Assembly: GCA_029990175.1 (NCBI GenBank)
Contig: JARKIP010000005.1
Location: 67,396,501-67,460,500, forward strand
Direction of reading: 5' to 3'
DNA: 64,000 nucleotides
Source of the DNA: Petunia secreta
Taxonomy: Eukaryota; Streptophyta; Magnoliopsida; Solanales; Solanaceae
The notes beneath the pieces are model-generated. The model did no database searches. It had not been told where the DNA came from and saw nothing but the letters and a program-made list of their open reading frames with translations. The stretch's first letter is position 1, and each line of letters opens with the position of its first letter. This document shows positions 31,115 through 43,495 of this stretch, piece by piece. The position numbers and the translations under genes were made by a program.

Positions 31115-33010
31115 GGGGCGGATGTAGCATTGAACATGTGCCCTACAAAAGCTTCTTTCAAGCTGATTGAGAAGCATCTGGCAAATTTTTTCTGGGGATC
31201 AAATGACAACAAGGAGAAATATCATTGGACATCATGGATCAAGCTCTGTGGTGCTAAAGAAGAAGGAGGAATAGACATCAGGAAACTGGAAGAAGTAAGC
31301 AAGGCACTCACAATAAAAAGATGGTGGAATTTTAGAACCAGCAACTCTCTACTATCAGCATTTCTGAAGGCTAAATACTGTTCATTAGTTCACCCAGTAG
31401 CTAAAGCAGATAGCTCAAAGCAATCTCACACTTGGGGGAATATGCTGAAAGTTAGGGACAAAGCTGAATCTGATATTCTTTGGAAAATTCAAAATGGAAA
31501 AAGTAACTTTTGGTGGGATAGCTGGACAGGCAAGGGTGATTGGCAAAAATTTGTCCTAACCAGTCAAGATACTCTAAAACTAAGGTGCATGAATATATTC
31601 AAGAAGGTCAATGGGATAAGCAGAAACTTCTTAGTACATTACCAGCAGACTTAGTTCAATTAATAGCCAAAATACACATTGGGGATCAGAGTCAAGAAGA
31701 TTATGCAGTGTGGAACTGTGGTGCAGATGGTAACTTTACAACAAGATCAGCGGTTTAGAAGAATGAAAATTCAGATCAAGTCAGTATCTTCAAGAAGTAG
31801 GTATGGCATAAAAAACTTCCTTTCAAGATCTCCTTTCTAGCATGGAGATTGATTCAGAGAAAACTGCCTTTTGATGATACAATTCAAAAATTTGGGAAAT
31901 AGTATGGTATCAAAATGTGTGTGTTGCACTGCACATCAAATTGAAACAGTAAATCATGTGTTTGTGAAAGGTGAAGTGGCTAAACATATTTGGAGATATT
32001 TTGGTAGTCCTCTTGGGGTACCAATGTCTCAAAAAAATATAAAGAGCACTTTAATGCAATGGTGGAGAATCAAGCCAAAAAATATAGTTCATAAAATGCT
32101 CTTAAACATAACTCCAGTGGTAGTCAGCTGGGAGATATAGGAGAATGTATGTGAATGTAAATATGGAGATAAAAAAAGAATGTGGCTTAGGAAGATGGAG
32201 TTTCAAGTCTGGTGGAATGTTAAGTCAGCTATAAGTCTAGCTTTTCCTAGCAATACATTGGGGAATACTTGGAGAGAGCTCTGTGAAAAAGTTCAGAAGA
32301 TGAAATCTGTACTTAGATGAAAAATTGTTCACTGGCTCAAACCACCACTGGATAAGGTTAAAATCAACACAGATGGAAGTTGTTCACTGCATAATTCAGG
32401 AATTGGAGGTATAATAAGAGATAGCAATGCTAACCTTATCATGACGTTCTCTGTACCAATTGACTGTTGCAGCAATAATCTAGCAGAGGCAAGTGCAGCA
32501 AGGTATGCTCTGCAATGGTGCAAACAACAGGGCTTGATAGAATGCTTTCTGGAACTGGATTCCCTTGTCATAGCCAACATGATTAAGGAAAGACATACCT
32601 CCAACCTCAAGTTGAAGACAGTGATTGATGACATCTCACAGATCTTACTTCAAGTTAATTGCATAATTGAGCATTGTTTTAGAGAGGCAAACCAAGTAGC
32701 AGATGTATTAGCTAAATATGCAACGAAGATAGAAGAGGAAGAATTGTTTCTTGACTGGAAGCAACTACCTAGAGACTCTCTAGGTCCTTTCCAGCTTGAC
32801 AAAAGACAGCTCCCAAGTGTGAGGATGAAGTATGACAAAGCAAATTTTTTTATAAGTTAATGTATAGTTCTAACTTATAGCAGTAGGCAATTAGTGCCTA
32901 TGCTCAGCATATGTGTAAGTTAGACCTGTAAACTGCTGTAACCTCTTTTGTGAAGCTATATGACATCCACCCTCCAATATGGGTGGTCTTCAGTTGAAAA
33001 AAAAGAAAGA
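31115..33010 (+). pseudogene. 5'-truncated LINE with zf-RVT and RNase H domains
   Basis: 31115-31650 encodes the segment after the RT core (IEKHLANFFWGSN, WTSWIKLCGAKEEGGIDIRK, KSNFWWDSWTG). 31650-32140 encodes a broken zf-RVT region (VWHKKLPFKISFLAWRLIQRKLPF, then CVCC..HQIETVNHVF) with stops and a frameshift. 32330-32860 is an almost intact RNase H domain of the RVT_3 type (PF13456), with the expected acidic residues in INTDGS, NLAEASAAR, LELDS and REANQVADVLAK. A poly-A-like tail (about 32996-33010) ends the copy after a 3' UTR. The RT catalytic core and endonuclease are missing, as expected for 5' truncation during target-primed reverse transcription. No target duplication identified. Confidence 0.85.
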
Positions 33011-33645
33011 AAATAGTTTCGGCCTAGATGCTGTATATGTGTTAAAATCACAATATGTATAAAAATCAAATTTAGAACTTATTTACTGACACTTGAACCC
33101 ATTTTCCTAGAATGCAAAACCCATAACGTGCAATTGTTGAATCCGGCTTTGGTTAAGAGATGAGAGTTTCAGTTCCTAAAAAAGAAATAACCGAATCAGG
33201 TAGTAAGCCAGGAGAGCTTAAACGACTCAATGTTTCCAATGAAATAAATGCAAGTTATTGGAACCAGAACGAAACACTTGATGCATACATACTTCTGTAT
33301 CACAAAACTTGATAAGCGATGATGTCCTCTCGGTACTTAGAAGAACCAAAACTTGTGTTCAATATGTCACAGTTATGATAATATTCTGATTCCGTAGCAT
33401 GGATTCATTTTGATATACCATATTTAGAAGCAGTTATAGCTTAACAAAAGCGGGTTCAATAGTAAAGACTTGTTTTAGGTGTGGTGTTACATAGTTTTGT
33501 GTAATAATACCACCACCAGCAGCTAATACATGGTAAACTAGTATTACAAGACCCAAAGAAAGGTTTTGAATCTTTATAGCCAGTCCTTAAAGGCAAATGC
33601 TATGCCTGGACAGTGTTCTTGTTTGCCTTCGTTTCAACCTTACTA
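33011..33645. other. Intergenic and P450 3' flank
   Basis: 33040-33160 looks like a decayed MITE of the CAGTGGCGGA type (AACCCATAACGTGC, GAATCCGGC). The rest is the 3' side of the P450 gene. No clear polyadenylation signal picked out. Confidence 0.35.
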
Positions 33646-35715
33646 TCATTTAGGTAAAGAAGATTCTCTTTTTATTGGTACTGCTTGCAGAGGTTGGAGC
33701 TTTCTTGTCGTTATTCCAATCGTCTCTTTCATGTCCATGATTTTATATGTGACATTTTCAGGGAGCTCCCAGTCAAATTCATGAAGCAATGAGCCCAAAA
33801 AAACTTGTAACATGCGATTACCTAAGGGAAGGCCTGCACACATCCTTCTGCCAGCACCAAATGGTATCAATTCAAAGTTTTGCCCCTTGAGATCGGTTTT
33901 TGAACTGAGGAACCTCTCAGGCTTGAATGCCAAAGGGTCTTCCCAGCATTCAGAGTCTCTTCCCACTGCCCAAACATTGACAAAAACTTGAGTGTCTTTT
34001 GGTATGTCATATCCAATGAAACTAGTGTCTTGAATTGCCCTTCTTGGAACTAAGAAAGGAACGGGAGGATGCAAACGCAGTGTTTCCTTGACAACAGCTT
34101 GCATATAATGCAAGTTATCAATGTCACTCTCCTCAAACTTCCTGTTGCCTACTATGTCAGTAATCTCCGCTTTCACTCTGGCCATTGATTCAGGATTCCG
34201 CAGGAGCTCAGTTAATGCCCACTCCACACTGGTACTAGTTGTCTCCGAGCCACCAAAAAACATTTCCTGATTAAGGTAGTGGGATTCTATTCAATAATAC
34301 TTAATATCTCTGAGCATACAACAGAAAAAGGGGGCAAGGAATCTTACATGATCATTATTTATTGGTACATGAATTCTATTAATTGTTAAACTCTATGGCC
34401 TTCAAAACTAGCTACAAGATTATTGTCTAGTACTATATTTCCATTTCCCCTTCTTAATGAAACTCACATAGAAAGAAGGAAGAAATCAAAATGATTGAGC
34501 CAAAAGAGGACATATTTTTTTTGCCTGTCCTTCCTGATCAATCAAGGGGAAACTCCTGATAATCCAAGAATTTCCTTCCCCTTTTATCCAATAAAACTTA
34601 GCTTAAGTAAACAGGAGTAACCCTCTATAACCCAACCCCCACCCCTACCTGAATTTCAGCCACTTTGAAACAAATTCACTATAAAAAATCAGTAGAATAT
34701 TCTTTTCTCGGCTGGATGCCTTTCACATCAATTCTTTAAATTCCTATTTAAAAATATACGTGTAGAAATGGGAAAAAAAGGAATAGGTCACTGTTTGTTG
34801 AATACTTACCAGTATGAACATAATGATCTGATGTTCTGATAACTTAGATGGTTCATCTTTTCCACTACCCTCAAATTCAAGCAACACTTCGAAGAAGTCT
34901 TTCTTGTACTCTCCTCCTTTCTTATGCTCTTTCATACGTTCCCTCACAAATGTGGAAGCAACTTCAATTGCCTTTCCCAGGTCACGCTCCGCCTTTTTCC
35001 TTAAACCTTGTAAGTCAAGCCATCTAAGCCATGGAAATATGTCTGAAATATTTGGACGACCAGCCAACTCCAGTGTTCTCTTCATGGCTGTGAAGAACTC
35101 TGACGCCTTTTTAGACTCTGGATCTACTAAATCACGAGACAACATGAGGTTTCCCATTATATTAAATGATGCAAGAAATATGAAACGTGCTACCTCAATA
35201 CCCCTTCCCTTTTTCATATAGTTAGCTTCCTTGTCAATCCATTGAAGCATAGCATCAACGCATTTCCGTCTGGCATGCACTGTTTCGTTGATTCTTTTGT
35301 ATGTGAACATTTCCACGGTGCATATCCGTCTAAGCACGCGCCAATAGGTGCCATATGGGGCAAAAGTCAAGGAACAATTGTTGAAGTTATGTACCATCAT
35401 GACATCAGTAATTTTGCGATCTGCAAAGGAAGTATCATGGTTCTTGAAGAACTCAGCAGCCACCTTGGCAGACAAAATTACCATGGTTTTAACGGATCCA
35501 ATCTTTAACCACACAACTGGACCATATCTCGGTTGCATAGCTGCTATTGTTTGATGAGGCAAAGTTCCAAGATCAAATATGTTACCAAGAATTGGCCATC
35601 CGGGTGGTCCTGAGGGAAGCCTGTAGGAATGTGATTTTTTTCGGGATAAAACAAGCACTAAAGCTGGAATTAAGAGGATGGCAGACCAAGCAACATAGTT
35701 CCAATGACACCCCAT
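33646..35715 (-). CDS. Cytochrome P450, CYP76A-like, complete two-exon gene
   Basis: Exon 1 is 35715-34810 (302 codons), the intron is 34809-34267 (543 bp, GTAAGT...TCAG, phase 0), and exon 2 is 34266-33646 (206 codons plus TGA). The total is 508 residues, a normal microsomal P450 length. Residues 1-25 form an N-terminal membrane anchor, followed by the proline hinge LPSGPPGWP. The I-helix reads FGGSETTS (about 306-313). ExxR is E363-T-L-R366. PERF is at 418-421. The haem loop is FGAGRRMCAG with Cys445. No stops or frameshifts. The sequence and single intron position match CYP76 family members, closest in my judgement to Solanaceae CYP76A. Such enzymes sit on the ER and use NADPH-P450 reductase to oxidise small molecules, often terpenoids or related specialised metabolites. 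The substrate cannot be read from sequence. It is the one gene here that looks under coding constraint. Confidence 0.93.
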
Positions 35716-35765
35716 TTCCCTTACCTTTGCTTCTCTTCGTTCAAAATAATACGTTCGTGTGTGTG

Positions 35766-35773
35766 TTTATATA
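35766..35773 (-). promoter_or_regulatory. TATA box of the P450 gene
   Basis: The minus strand reads TATATAAA about 50 bp upstream of the ATG. That implies a short leader of about 20 nt. A GT/AC run (35756-35765) lies just beyond. Confidence 0.6.
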
Positions 35774-38239
35774 TCTCCTCTGTTGATTCCTAGTATTAGC
35801 TGCTTTACTGTAATTCGCACAATATGATTATTATTGCTTCAATAGAGCTCTTTGCAATAAAAATTGAAAAGAACTAGTCTTTAATGATTCTAATATCTTT
35901 ATTTGTGAAAAATTCTAATATAGTTGGCTAATAGAAGGGAAAGATAATTAAAAGTGATACATTTCTCAAAGTAACACAAGACAAAATTAACAAATCACTT
36001 TTGCTTACATACCATGGCCATATAAAAAATACTTTATTATTTCAGAGAGAAAGAAGAAATGTTGTGAGAGTTGATTCACAATGCAGCAAGTGCTGATATT
36101 TATAGGCAATATTCAGATTATTAATACGTCTAACTTTTCTCTGCAGCTGCGCCTTTATGTGGTACCTAACATTTCTGTGAAGTATTTAATATTGTAGGTT
36201 CCTAACTTTGCAAAGTTTTCTTTCCCGACTTTTCACTCTTTTTGTGTTTTTCCTCGTGGTCTATTCTTATCAAAAGATCATCCTCAATTGTTTAATTGTA
36301 GCATATATGCTAGTTATAATATCTGGAAAAGCATGTAAAGAATTTATCAAAACCAGTTCCGAAGCATATACCACTTAAACTCTTCCTCTGAAAAAAGAAT
36401 ATCAGCTTCTAAAATTCCTTGCCTTTGGTTGGTTTACCCTTTTCTATTTTAGTTGTCTAAGGATAGGAAGAAGATTACATTTGCATATGTTATATCCCGT
36501 TACATGTGAAATTTTCTCTCATAAGTTCTGATTTCAGCTTTGCTTCTTGCTTGCTACACTGCACCTTGGTAGTATTTTCTAGTATGTATGTTGTGTCCTT
36601 TCTTAGATGATTTTTTATTGCATTACAAAGAAAAAACAATTGGCACCTCAGAGTTGACCTTCCAACCTATGATAGGGAGACGTGGAGGGAGTGGCGGATG
36701 TAGTACTAAGCCATATACGGTTCATCAAATCTATTATTTTCCACGTGAAACATAAATATATACTATGTAATAGTTCACAAAATTTTCCAAAAATATTAGA
36801 TCAAAACCCATAATTTCAATACGAAGAACCTTAAAATTTATGTCCCAATACCATTTATGTGTTGAGACTTGAGAGTAGTAATTGGGATTCAGTAAACTAT
36901 GTGATATCATATTGTCATCGCCAAAGCTATTTTCACTTTTAATAATATTGTCTTCGCTAGTGCTATTTTCACTTCAAAAATCCAAAACAATTGATCTACT
37001 CATTGGAGGTTCTTGTTTGTGGCATGTTTGGCCAAGAGCCAATAACACTTTTTATTCTTCAATTTTAAAAAAAATTGAGTTGTTTGGCCATAAGAAAAAA
37101 GTGTTTTGAGGTAGTTTTCCCGCTTTCATTTTTCCTTCTCATAGCAATAGAAGAGGAAAATTATCTTCTTAACGATAAAAATCCCCTGTCTCAAAATTTT
37201 AGTTACCAAATAGCTATCTTCACAAAAACAGTCAACCATTAGAACATTGTTCCTTCTTCTATTTCACCATGACATTGTTTTCCATTTTCTTTTCAGCTAC
37301 TTTAATTTTTGCAAATTTACCAGAATACAATCTGCTTTGCTAATATTACTTAAAATCACTAAGACATCCCCATAACAATATTTTCTCCTCTTCGATCAAC
37401 CATGAAGAACCTTCTTCAGGAATCTTAAGAATTCATCTTTTCGAGAAAATGACTTCAATCATACTGATATAAATCAAAACTTGTCTCTAGACTCGTAACT
37501 TTAAAAGAAGGAATTAAACTGTATTCAAGGTAAAAAAAAAAATTAAAACCTTAATCCAAGCACAAAAAAATAAATGAATAGAAAGTTCCTAAATTTTCAA
37601 GCATAAATAAAACATATAAAAAACACTCCTAAAGTTGACTTCAGTTTCTTCAATCTAAAATGATAAAAGCGAAAAATACGAAAAAGAAGGGAAAACACAC
37701 ACATTAATAATTATAATTATAATTACATTTGTTCTAATTAAAATATATATGTTACAATGGACGCTTTCTTTTTTTCTTCCAGCCGGACATTGAGGCTCAC
37801 AGAAGAACAACAAGTGATGACACCACAACTACAGGTAGAACAAACCCTCCAAGGGTTGCAAAAGATGTGTTTAAATCATATAGGCATTGATGAGTTTTTT
37901 TGGATAATTGGGAAAACAAGTTAATTTTTCAAGAGGAGCAAGATGGTTTTCAGAATTTGAGCGGGCTACAAGCATTACATCAATTCACTTGCATGAAGAA
38001 GGAGGCATTTAGTTGCACTTTCTTACTTACTTGTAGTTTTCTTTATCTTATTAGTATTATTATTTGTAATATCATTATAGAGTTCATAATAGACTCTATG
38101 ATGATCACAATGTACCTAGTACTCTCTAGTTCTTTTCCCCTTATTTGTATTGTTCTGATTGAGGTAGTATTATTATTAATAAAATTAGTCACTAAGCATC
38201 CTGCTTAGTGATCTTTGCTTAAAAAAAAGTATTCACTGA
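35774..38239. other. P450 upstream region and intergenic DNA
   Basis: No gene supported. 36692-36860 resembles one end of a CAGTGGCGGA-type MITE (AGTGGCGGATGTAG) without a matching second end. The ORF at 37900-38208 encodes a hydrophobic peptide with no family and is probably chance in AT-rich DNA. Confidence 0.4.
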
Positions 38240-38357
38240 ACAAGAAAATGCAGAATTCAGCAAATGACTTTATCCACAGGTGAACACTAGCCATCATACT
38301 TAAAGCTTACTACTATGTTTGTGCAATTCAATATTCCTTTTATTGTTTTATATAGAT
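38240..38357. repeat. Dispersed direct repeat, copy 2
   Basis: Partner of 30692-30835 (CAGCAAATGACTTTATCC, TATGTTTGTGCAATTCAAT). It lies beyond the P450, about 7.5 kb from copy 1. Confidence 0.7.
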
Positions 38358-38491
38358 GGAGAGAATGTGAAAATATATAGCCTTATAAATACGAATATGA
38401 TTTTGGTTGTGAAAATATCATAATTCACCTCCAAAAGAAGTAATATAATTGAGAGAATATATTCTCAAAGTTTAGAGACTTTTTAAATTTG

Positions 38492-39136
38492 ATCCTGAAG
38501 CAGCAAAAACTTTTAAATTTTCTCTTGAAGCAGCAAAAAGTTTCAAATTTGCTCTTGACTCAGCAAAAGCTTTCAAATTTGCTCCTGAAGCAGCAAAGAT
38601 TTTAAATTTGCCCAGAAAGCATCAAAAAGTTTCAAATTTGCTCCTGAAGCAGCAAAAGCTTTCTAATTTGCTCCTGAAGCAGCAAAGCTTTTAAATTAGC
38701 TCAGAAAGCAGCAAAAAGTTTCAAGTTTGCTCCTGAAGCATCAAAAGCTTTCAAATCTGCTCCTAAAGCAGCAAAGCTTTTAAATTAGCTCAGAAAGCAT
38801 CAAAAAGTTTCAAATTTGCTCTTGAAGCAGCAAAAGCTTTCAAATTTGTAGCAAATATTTTAAATTTGCTCAGAAAGTATCAAAAAGTTTTAAATTTGCT
38901 CCTGAAGCAGCAAAAGCTTTCAAATTTTCTCTTGAAGTAGCAAAGCTTTTAAATTAGCTCAGAAAGCAACAAAAAGTTTCAAATTTGCTCCTGAAGCAGC
39001 AAAAGCTTTCAAATCTGCTCCAGAAGCAGCAAAGCTTTTAGATTTGCTCAGAAATCAGCAAAAAGTTTCAAAATTGCTCCTGAAGCAGCAAAAAGCTTTT
39101 AAATTTGCTCCTGAAGCAGCAAGTGCTTTTAAACTT
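38492..39136 (+). repeat. 30-bp tandem repeat, about 21 copies
   Basis: The consensus alternates between CCTGAAGCAGCAAAAGCTTT and CAGAAAGCAGCAAAAAGTTT, each followed by CAAATTTGCT. A perfect unit encodes a decapeptide PEAAKAFKFA. Length changes in some units now break the frame. It lies directly upstream of the decayed copia gag, so it may be an expansion inside that gene's 5' part. Confidence 0.85.
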
Positions 39137-40712
39137 ACTCATAATGTAGAGACAATTTCGAAAATGTCTTGAAAAATAATTTGAAGTAGTGTCTTTTTGA
39201 GCTTGAGAAAAATGATGAGCTATTGTTGATAAAATAGGACCAATTGATTAGGTTCAGTTCCCGAAGTGATTGAGAACACCACAACCAACCTCCTGCGGAG
39301 GTGGAATGACTATAAGAATATAAATGTTATTGTTGTGGTATGTATGAATTTATCGGCCACATACTTATCATCAAAACATCTTGTAATGATTTCAAGAATC
39401 ACTGAGAGAGAGAAGAGACTTCAATAATTTTGACCACATCGATATATCACATAGTTCTTATTTTTATTTTCCTGATGAAAAGAAAATGTATCATGTACTT
39501 TCCCTGAAGGAAGTATCAATTATCTGATTGCTACTCAGAGCAATATGTCAAGATGTGAATATATGGCTTTGCTTCCTGAAGGATATATTACCATAAATTT
39601 AGTGTTAGAAACATTACGTACTATATATAATTCAAATATTTACTTTTGTCATCTACGATATTTCTTTATAGTTTTTATTTGATTACAATTTTCTTTCATA
39701 ATACAAAGTTATTCAAAAGCTCCAAAAGGACTAATTATGTGTATGAAAGAGTCATGTCACATGCAGTTTTTAAATAATATTTGATTATGAAAAATTAAAT
39801 TGAAATCTCCCGAAGAGCTGATATACTAGTACACGAATATTTGAATATGTCATGATTGGCATACATATTATAGTAAACCTAAAGTTTACAGATAAATATT
39901 GACTATCATATTAAGATGATAAATAATAAGAAGATTGACTATCTTCGAATATAGGGTGTAAAAAGTATGTGTAAATGTAAAAAGATTACCCGATGTATTC
40001 TTTAGTTCAAACTACACATATAAGCATGATGTCATCATATATCTCGATACACCAGAAGTTTATAGATACAAAAGTCATTGACATGACAAACCAAAAGTTT
40101 ATCAATATAATAGCATATGTCATGGTAAACTTGAAGTTTATCAATTCATATAATTCGTATAAGTTGGAATAACCGATTTGACCATCTTTGTTTTAATAAG
40201 ATGCATATACTAAGAGTTTGGCATATAATGAAGAACTAGAAGATTCTTCAAGAGTTCTCTTTTGCTGCTTGTTCTCTTATTGATTACTAAATCATCTAAA
40301 GATTGGGATAAATTCTCTGAATTCTGGAACATATAAGAGGTAAATATGGGTTCGTTCACCTGCCATGTGAATCAATTATAGATGCATCTATGAGATGATC
40401 ACATGTGTGTTTAGTCTCAACATGCAGTTTGATAATTGAGGTTATGTGCTCAATTAAATTGATTAAGAGCACAATTTTCAGATTATGCAATCAAGATAGT
40501 TCATCTTAATAATGATGGCTTATGTCCAACCTGATTTAACATCTAATGCCTCCGACTAATAGCTAAACCAATATTTACGAGATCAAAGCAACATATATTA
40601 ATATGTGATATATAATAGTACTTGTATGCATCACGCCAACAAATTATAATAAATTCTCCCCTCGCAAGTGGTTCAGGGTCAGGAACAAAATATTTATATG
40701 TTAGCTTTCTAA
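39137..40712 (+). pseudogene. Decayed Ty1/copia element, 5' part (gag to mid-pol)
   Basis: Fragments match copia polyprotein order. Near 39290-39400 a gag C-terminal zinc-knuckle region is recognisable only loosely (Cys...GH...KHL). Near 39430-39480 (DHIDISHSSYF) follows the same segment as in related elements. Multiple stops and frameshifts. It is cut at 40712 by element C and resumes at 50693: the joined flanks read into the region just before the copia RT. Confidence 0.55.
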
Positions 40713-41139
40713 CATTATGAAACGACCTTGGCCAGTCGTTTCGGGAGACCGGACTCCGATTGACATGCCAATAATTTTAAAATATTTGTTTTATCCATTG
40801 GGACCTGTCTGTAAAATTTGAGCTAAATCAGATCTCGTTTGGTAGGCATCGGAAGAAGGTTTCAGTTTTTATTGTCGATAAATACTAAAAAGAGATTTTC
40901 GAGCTCGATTTTGGCGAACGAGCTCCGATTCAAAATTCGAAAGAGCCGTTAGGTTCGTATGATTATTTGTGACTTTTGTGCTTTTTCGAAAGTGAATTTC
41001 GAGGTTGTTCGGCTAGCTTCCGTTAAAATACCGAAAGTTAAAAAATTTGACCTTTCACATCTTTTCACTACTACAAGTATGTAACAGATCGTTGCTTAAT
41101 GCTTCTACGTACTTTGTTTAACATTCGAGGACGAGTGTT

Positions 41140-41165
41140 CCTAACGGGGGAAGATTGTTACACCC
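41140..41165 (+). other. PPT/LTR-start-like junction inside the LTR of element C
   Basis: AACGGGGGAAGATTGTTACA followed by CCCCGTATATCC, after CATTCGAGGACGAGTGTTCC. This is how many plant Ty3-type elements end (purine tract then TGTTACACCCC), but here it lies inside an LTR. The second copy is at 47655-47685. Element B lacks this part. Confidence 0.6.
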
Positions 41166-41536
41166 CGTATATCCAAAGTAAGGTATATCCTTCTAATGAC
41201 ATGTTAAGAATGATTTAAGTAAGTTTAAAGTCATAATATGACCATATATGATGTTTATATTTTGAATATAAAGTTTGGGAAAAATCGGATTTAAGTTGCG
41301 GAAAAACCGACTAAGGAATTGCCTTGTAACGGAGCCTTTTCAGCAATTAATTTGGTGTATTATATTAAATCTTTTAGGGACATATCATATACCAAATTGA
41401 AGGTCTTGGACTGTAGTTTCCAAAACTTTTGACGGTTTGTTCATAAAATATTTGGATAAGAAGATATGAGCATCAGAAATCAGGCCAGAAAAAGGGACAT
41501 AAGCGTAAAAGAGGACTAAAACTGAAATGTTTCAAG

Positions 41537-41544
41537 TATAAAAG
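41537..41544 (+). promoter_or_regulatory. TATA box, 5' LTR of element C
   Basis: TATAAAAG followed by GAAAACTCCTTTTATATC, an imperfect hairpin. The same site is at 48050-48057 in the 3' LTR. Confidence 0.55.
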
Positions 41545-43017
41545 GAAAACTCCTTTTATATCTCGTCATTTTCTAGAAATATAAAGAGAGAATTAGTTCT
41601 CTCATTAAGTTTGAGCAAATTTTATGATTTTGAAGGATGGACGTCAATCTGAACTCGAAATTGAAGACAAATTGCGTCAAAATGCTCTACGCGATTAAGG
41701 TAACGTTATGCTACCTTCAATTTTGTCTATAGCTTAAGTTTTAGAATTACTTCATGGCTAAGTAAAGTACCCAAATGCTGAATTATAACTTTTTTAAGCT
41801 TTAGAAGGTGTTGAATTCAAGGAAAACAAGGTTTAGAAGCAAGAAGCATCAAAGCTATGTAAGACTAAACCTTTCTTTTGGCAAGGCATGTATCTTTTAG
41901 CTTTTGAAGTTTTTATTAGTTCTAAACTTAGTGTTTCTTGTGAGAAACTTGTATGGTATCAAGGAAACCTTGTATATACTTAATTTGGTACTAAAATCCA
42001 AGGTGAAAGGCGTCCGAAACAGCAAGACAAAACGTTTCAAAATATGGAAAATCATTTTGATCGTTGAACAGCTGTTAGTATATTGATCATAACTCCTCGT
42101 ACAAAATTGATATTAAGATGATTTAAGAATCCTCAGAATTCTAAGACATATATCTACAACTTTCATGAGACCATGAAGTCTATATCTTTAATCTACACTC
42201 TGAAAATTAGGGCGAAAGTCAGGACAGTGGTGTTGTCCAGACATTCTATCAGCGGATTTGTTATGTCATCCAGTCATCTCATCTTGTTATCCATTTAACA
42301 TGTTTATGTTATCAGTTTATCCGGGTATCCATTCCCATGTGTAGTATAGTGTTGGTTCTGTTTTTGCGGATCATCCAGTTTTAGGGGAAACTCTGCCGAA
42401 AAATTTTATTGAAATTCAAAGAGTTGGACAAATTCTGAGTTCTAGGTTGTGTCTATAATTCTATCCAGAGTTTTCTTATCATTCCTTTGAGTCCATATCT
42501 ATTGTTGCCACATGTGTTATGCCTCATACATGCTTATACTTATATTGGGATCATGTTATGTGTGATTTGGAGTCCCCCATAGAGGCTGGACATTGGACAC
42601 ACAGTCCGGCCGCGTGGGTATCAGGTTCCTAACCAGATTGCCCTAAGATGTAAAGAATGAAACAATTAGCTTAAATTGATTTTTTTTTTTTACTTATTGA
42701 ATAGAGCGGGATCGTTTGGCAAGGAAACCAAAGGATAAAGCGGTTATTGATTAGCCGTACTAACTTTTTGAAGAGGTAAGTGTTTATATCTATTTCTTTG
42801 GAGGCACCTGGCCTCGTGGATTTCTTACCACGTGTTCCTTACGTGTGTAGTTGTCGATAGGCGTACTCATTATGCCTTAGCTTTAGATTTACATTGTATA
42901 TCGTATGTTATGTCCTATTGTTGGTATTGCATTGAGAATCTGAGTATTGTACTCTGGCTGTGAGTTGACATATACTTCCCAGCAGTCAATGAGAGTCCCG
43001 CGCCGGTGAAGGGTTAT

Positions 43018-43232
43018 CATTGCATTATATTGAGGGTAGGAGGATTCCGCTCTGTTGCATTATATTGAGGGTAGGAGGATTCCGCCCTCGGAGCAGGAGG
43101 ATTCCGCTCCATTGCATCATATTGAGGGTAGGAGGATTCCGCCCTCGGAGCAGGAGGATTTCGCTCCATTGCATTATATTGAGGGTATGAGGATTCCGCC
43201 CTCGGAGCAGGAGGATTCCGCTCCATTCATTT
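43018..43232. repeat. Minisatellite in the 5' LTR of element C
   Basis: Units of GAGGGTAGGAGGATTCCGCC then CTCGGAGCAGGAGGATTCCG and CTCCATTGCATYATATT. This is the reverse complement of the minisatellite in element B. Confidence 0.85.
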
Positions 43233-43394
43233 GGCACATGGGACCCTTTGCATCATATTTTATTTCATTTCATCTCATATCATTTCATTTCATTTCATTT
43301 CATGCCATGGTGTAGACTTGTGGTACATAACTACTGTTCTGCTTATACGTGCATTGCTTATTTGTTGATATATTTCTGGCTCGTATTCTGGGTT

Positions 43395-43495
43395 GCGGGG
43401 ATCGGGTTGCACGCCGCAACAGTATAAATATATGGATCGGGTTGCACGCCGCAACAGGATGAATATATGGATCAGGTTGCACGCCGCAACGGGAT
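43395..43495. repeat. 35-bp tandem repeat in the 5' LTR of element C
   Basis: Three units of GATCGGGTTGCACGCCGCAA followed by CAGGATGAATATATG. The 3' LTR (49892-50030) has four, so the LTRs differ by unit number. Confidence 0.8.

Noticed and set aside
34904..35554. Plus-strand open frames opposite P450 exon 1
   Set aside because: Antisense shadows of the P450 coding strand.
36692..36860. Second CAGTGGCGGA-type MITE
   Set aside because: Only one end (AGTGGCGGATGTAG) is visible; no matching far end or target duplication.
36882..37109. 75-codon frame with a hydrophobic N-terminus
   Set aside because: AT-rich chance frame without homology or splice support; looks like a signal peptide only because of Leu/Ser richness.
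37900..38208. 102-codon frame with two hydrophobic stretches
   Set aside because: No family, and composition driven by AT-rich DNA; could be a short unknown gene, but nothing supports it.
43017..43315. Open frames with repeated IPPSEQEDSAPL or NPPAPRAESSYP peptides
   Set aside because: They come from an LTR minisatellite whose unit leaves several frames open; no start context and no conservation of one frame.
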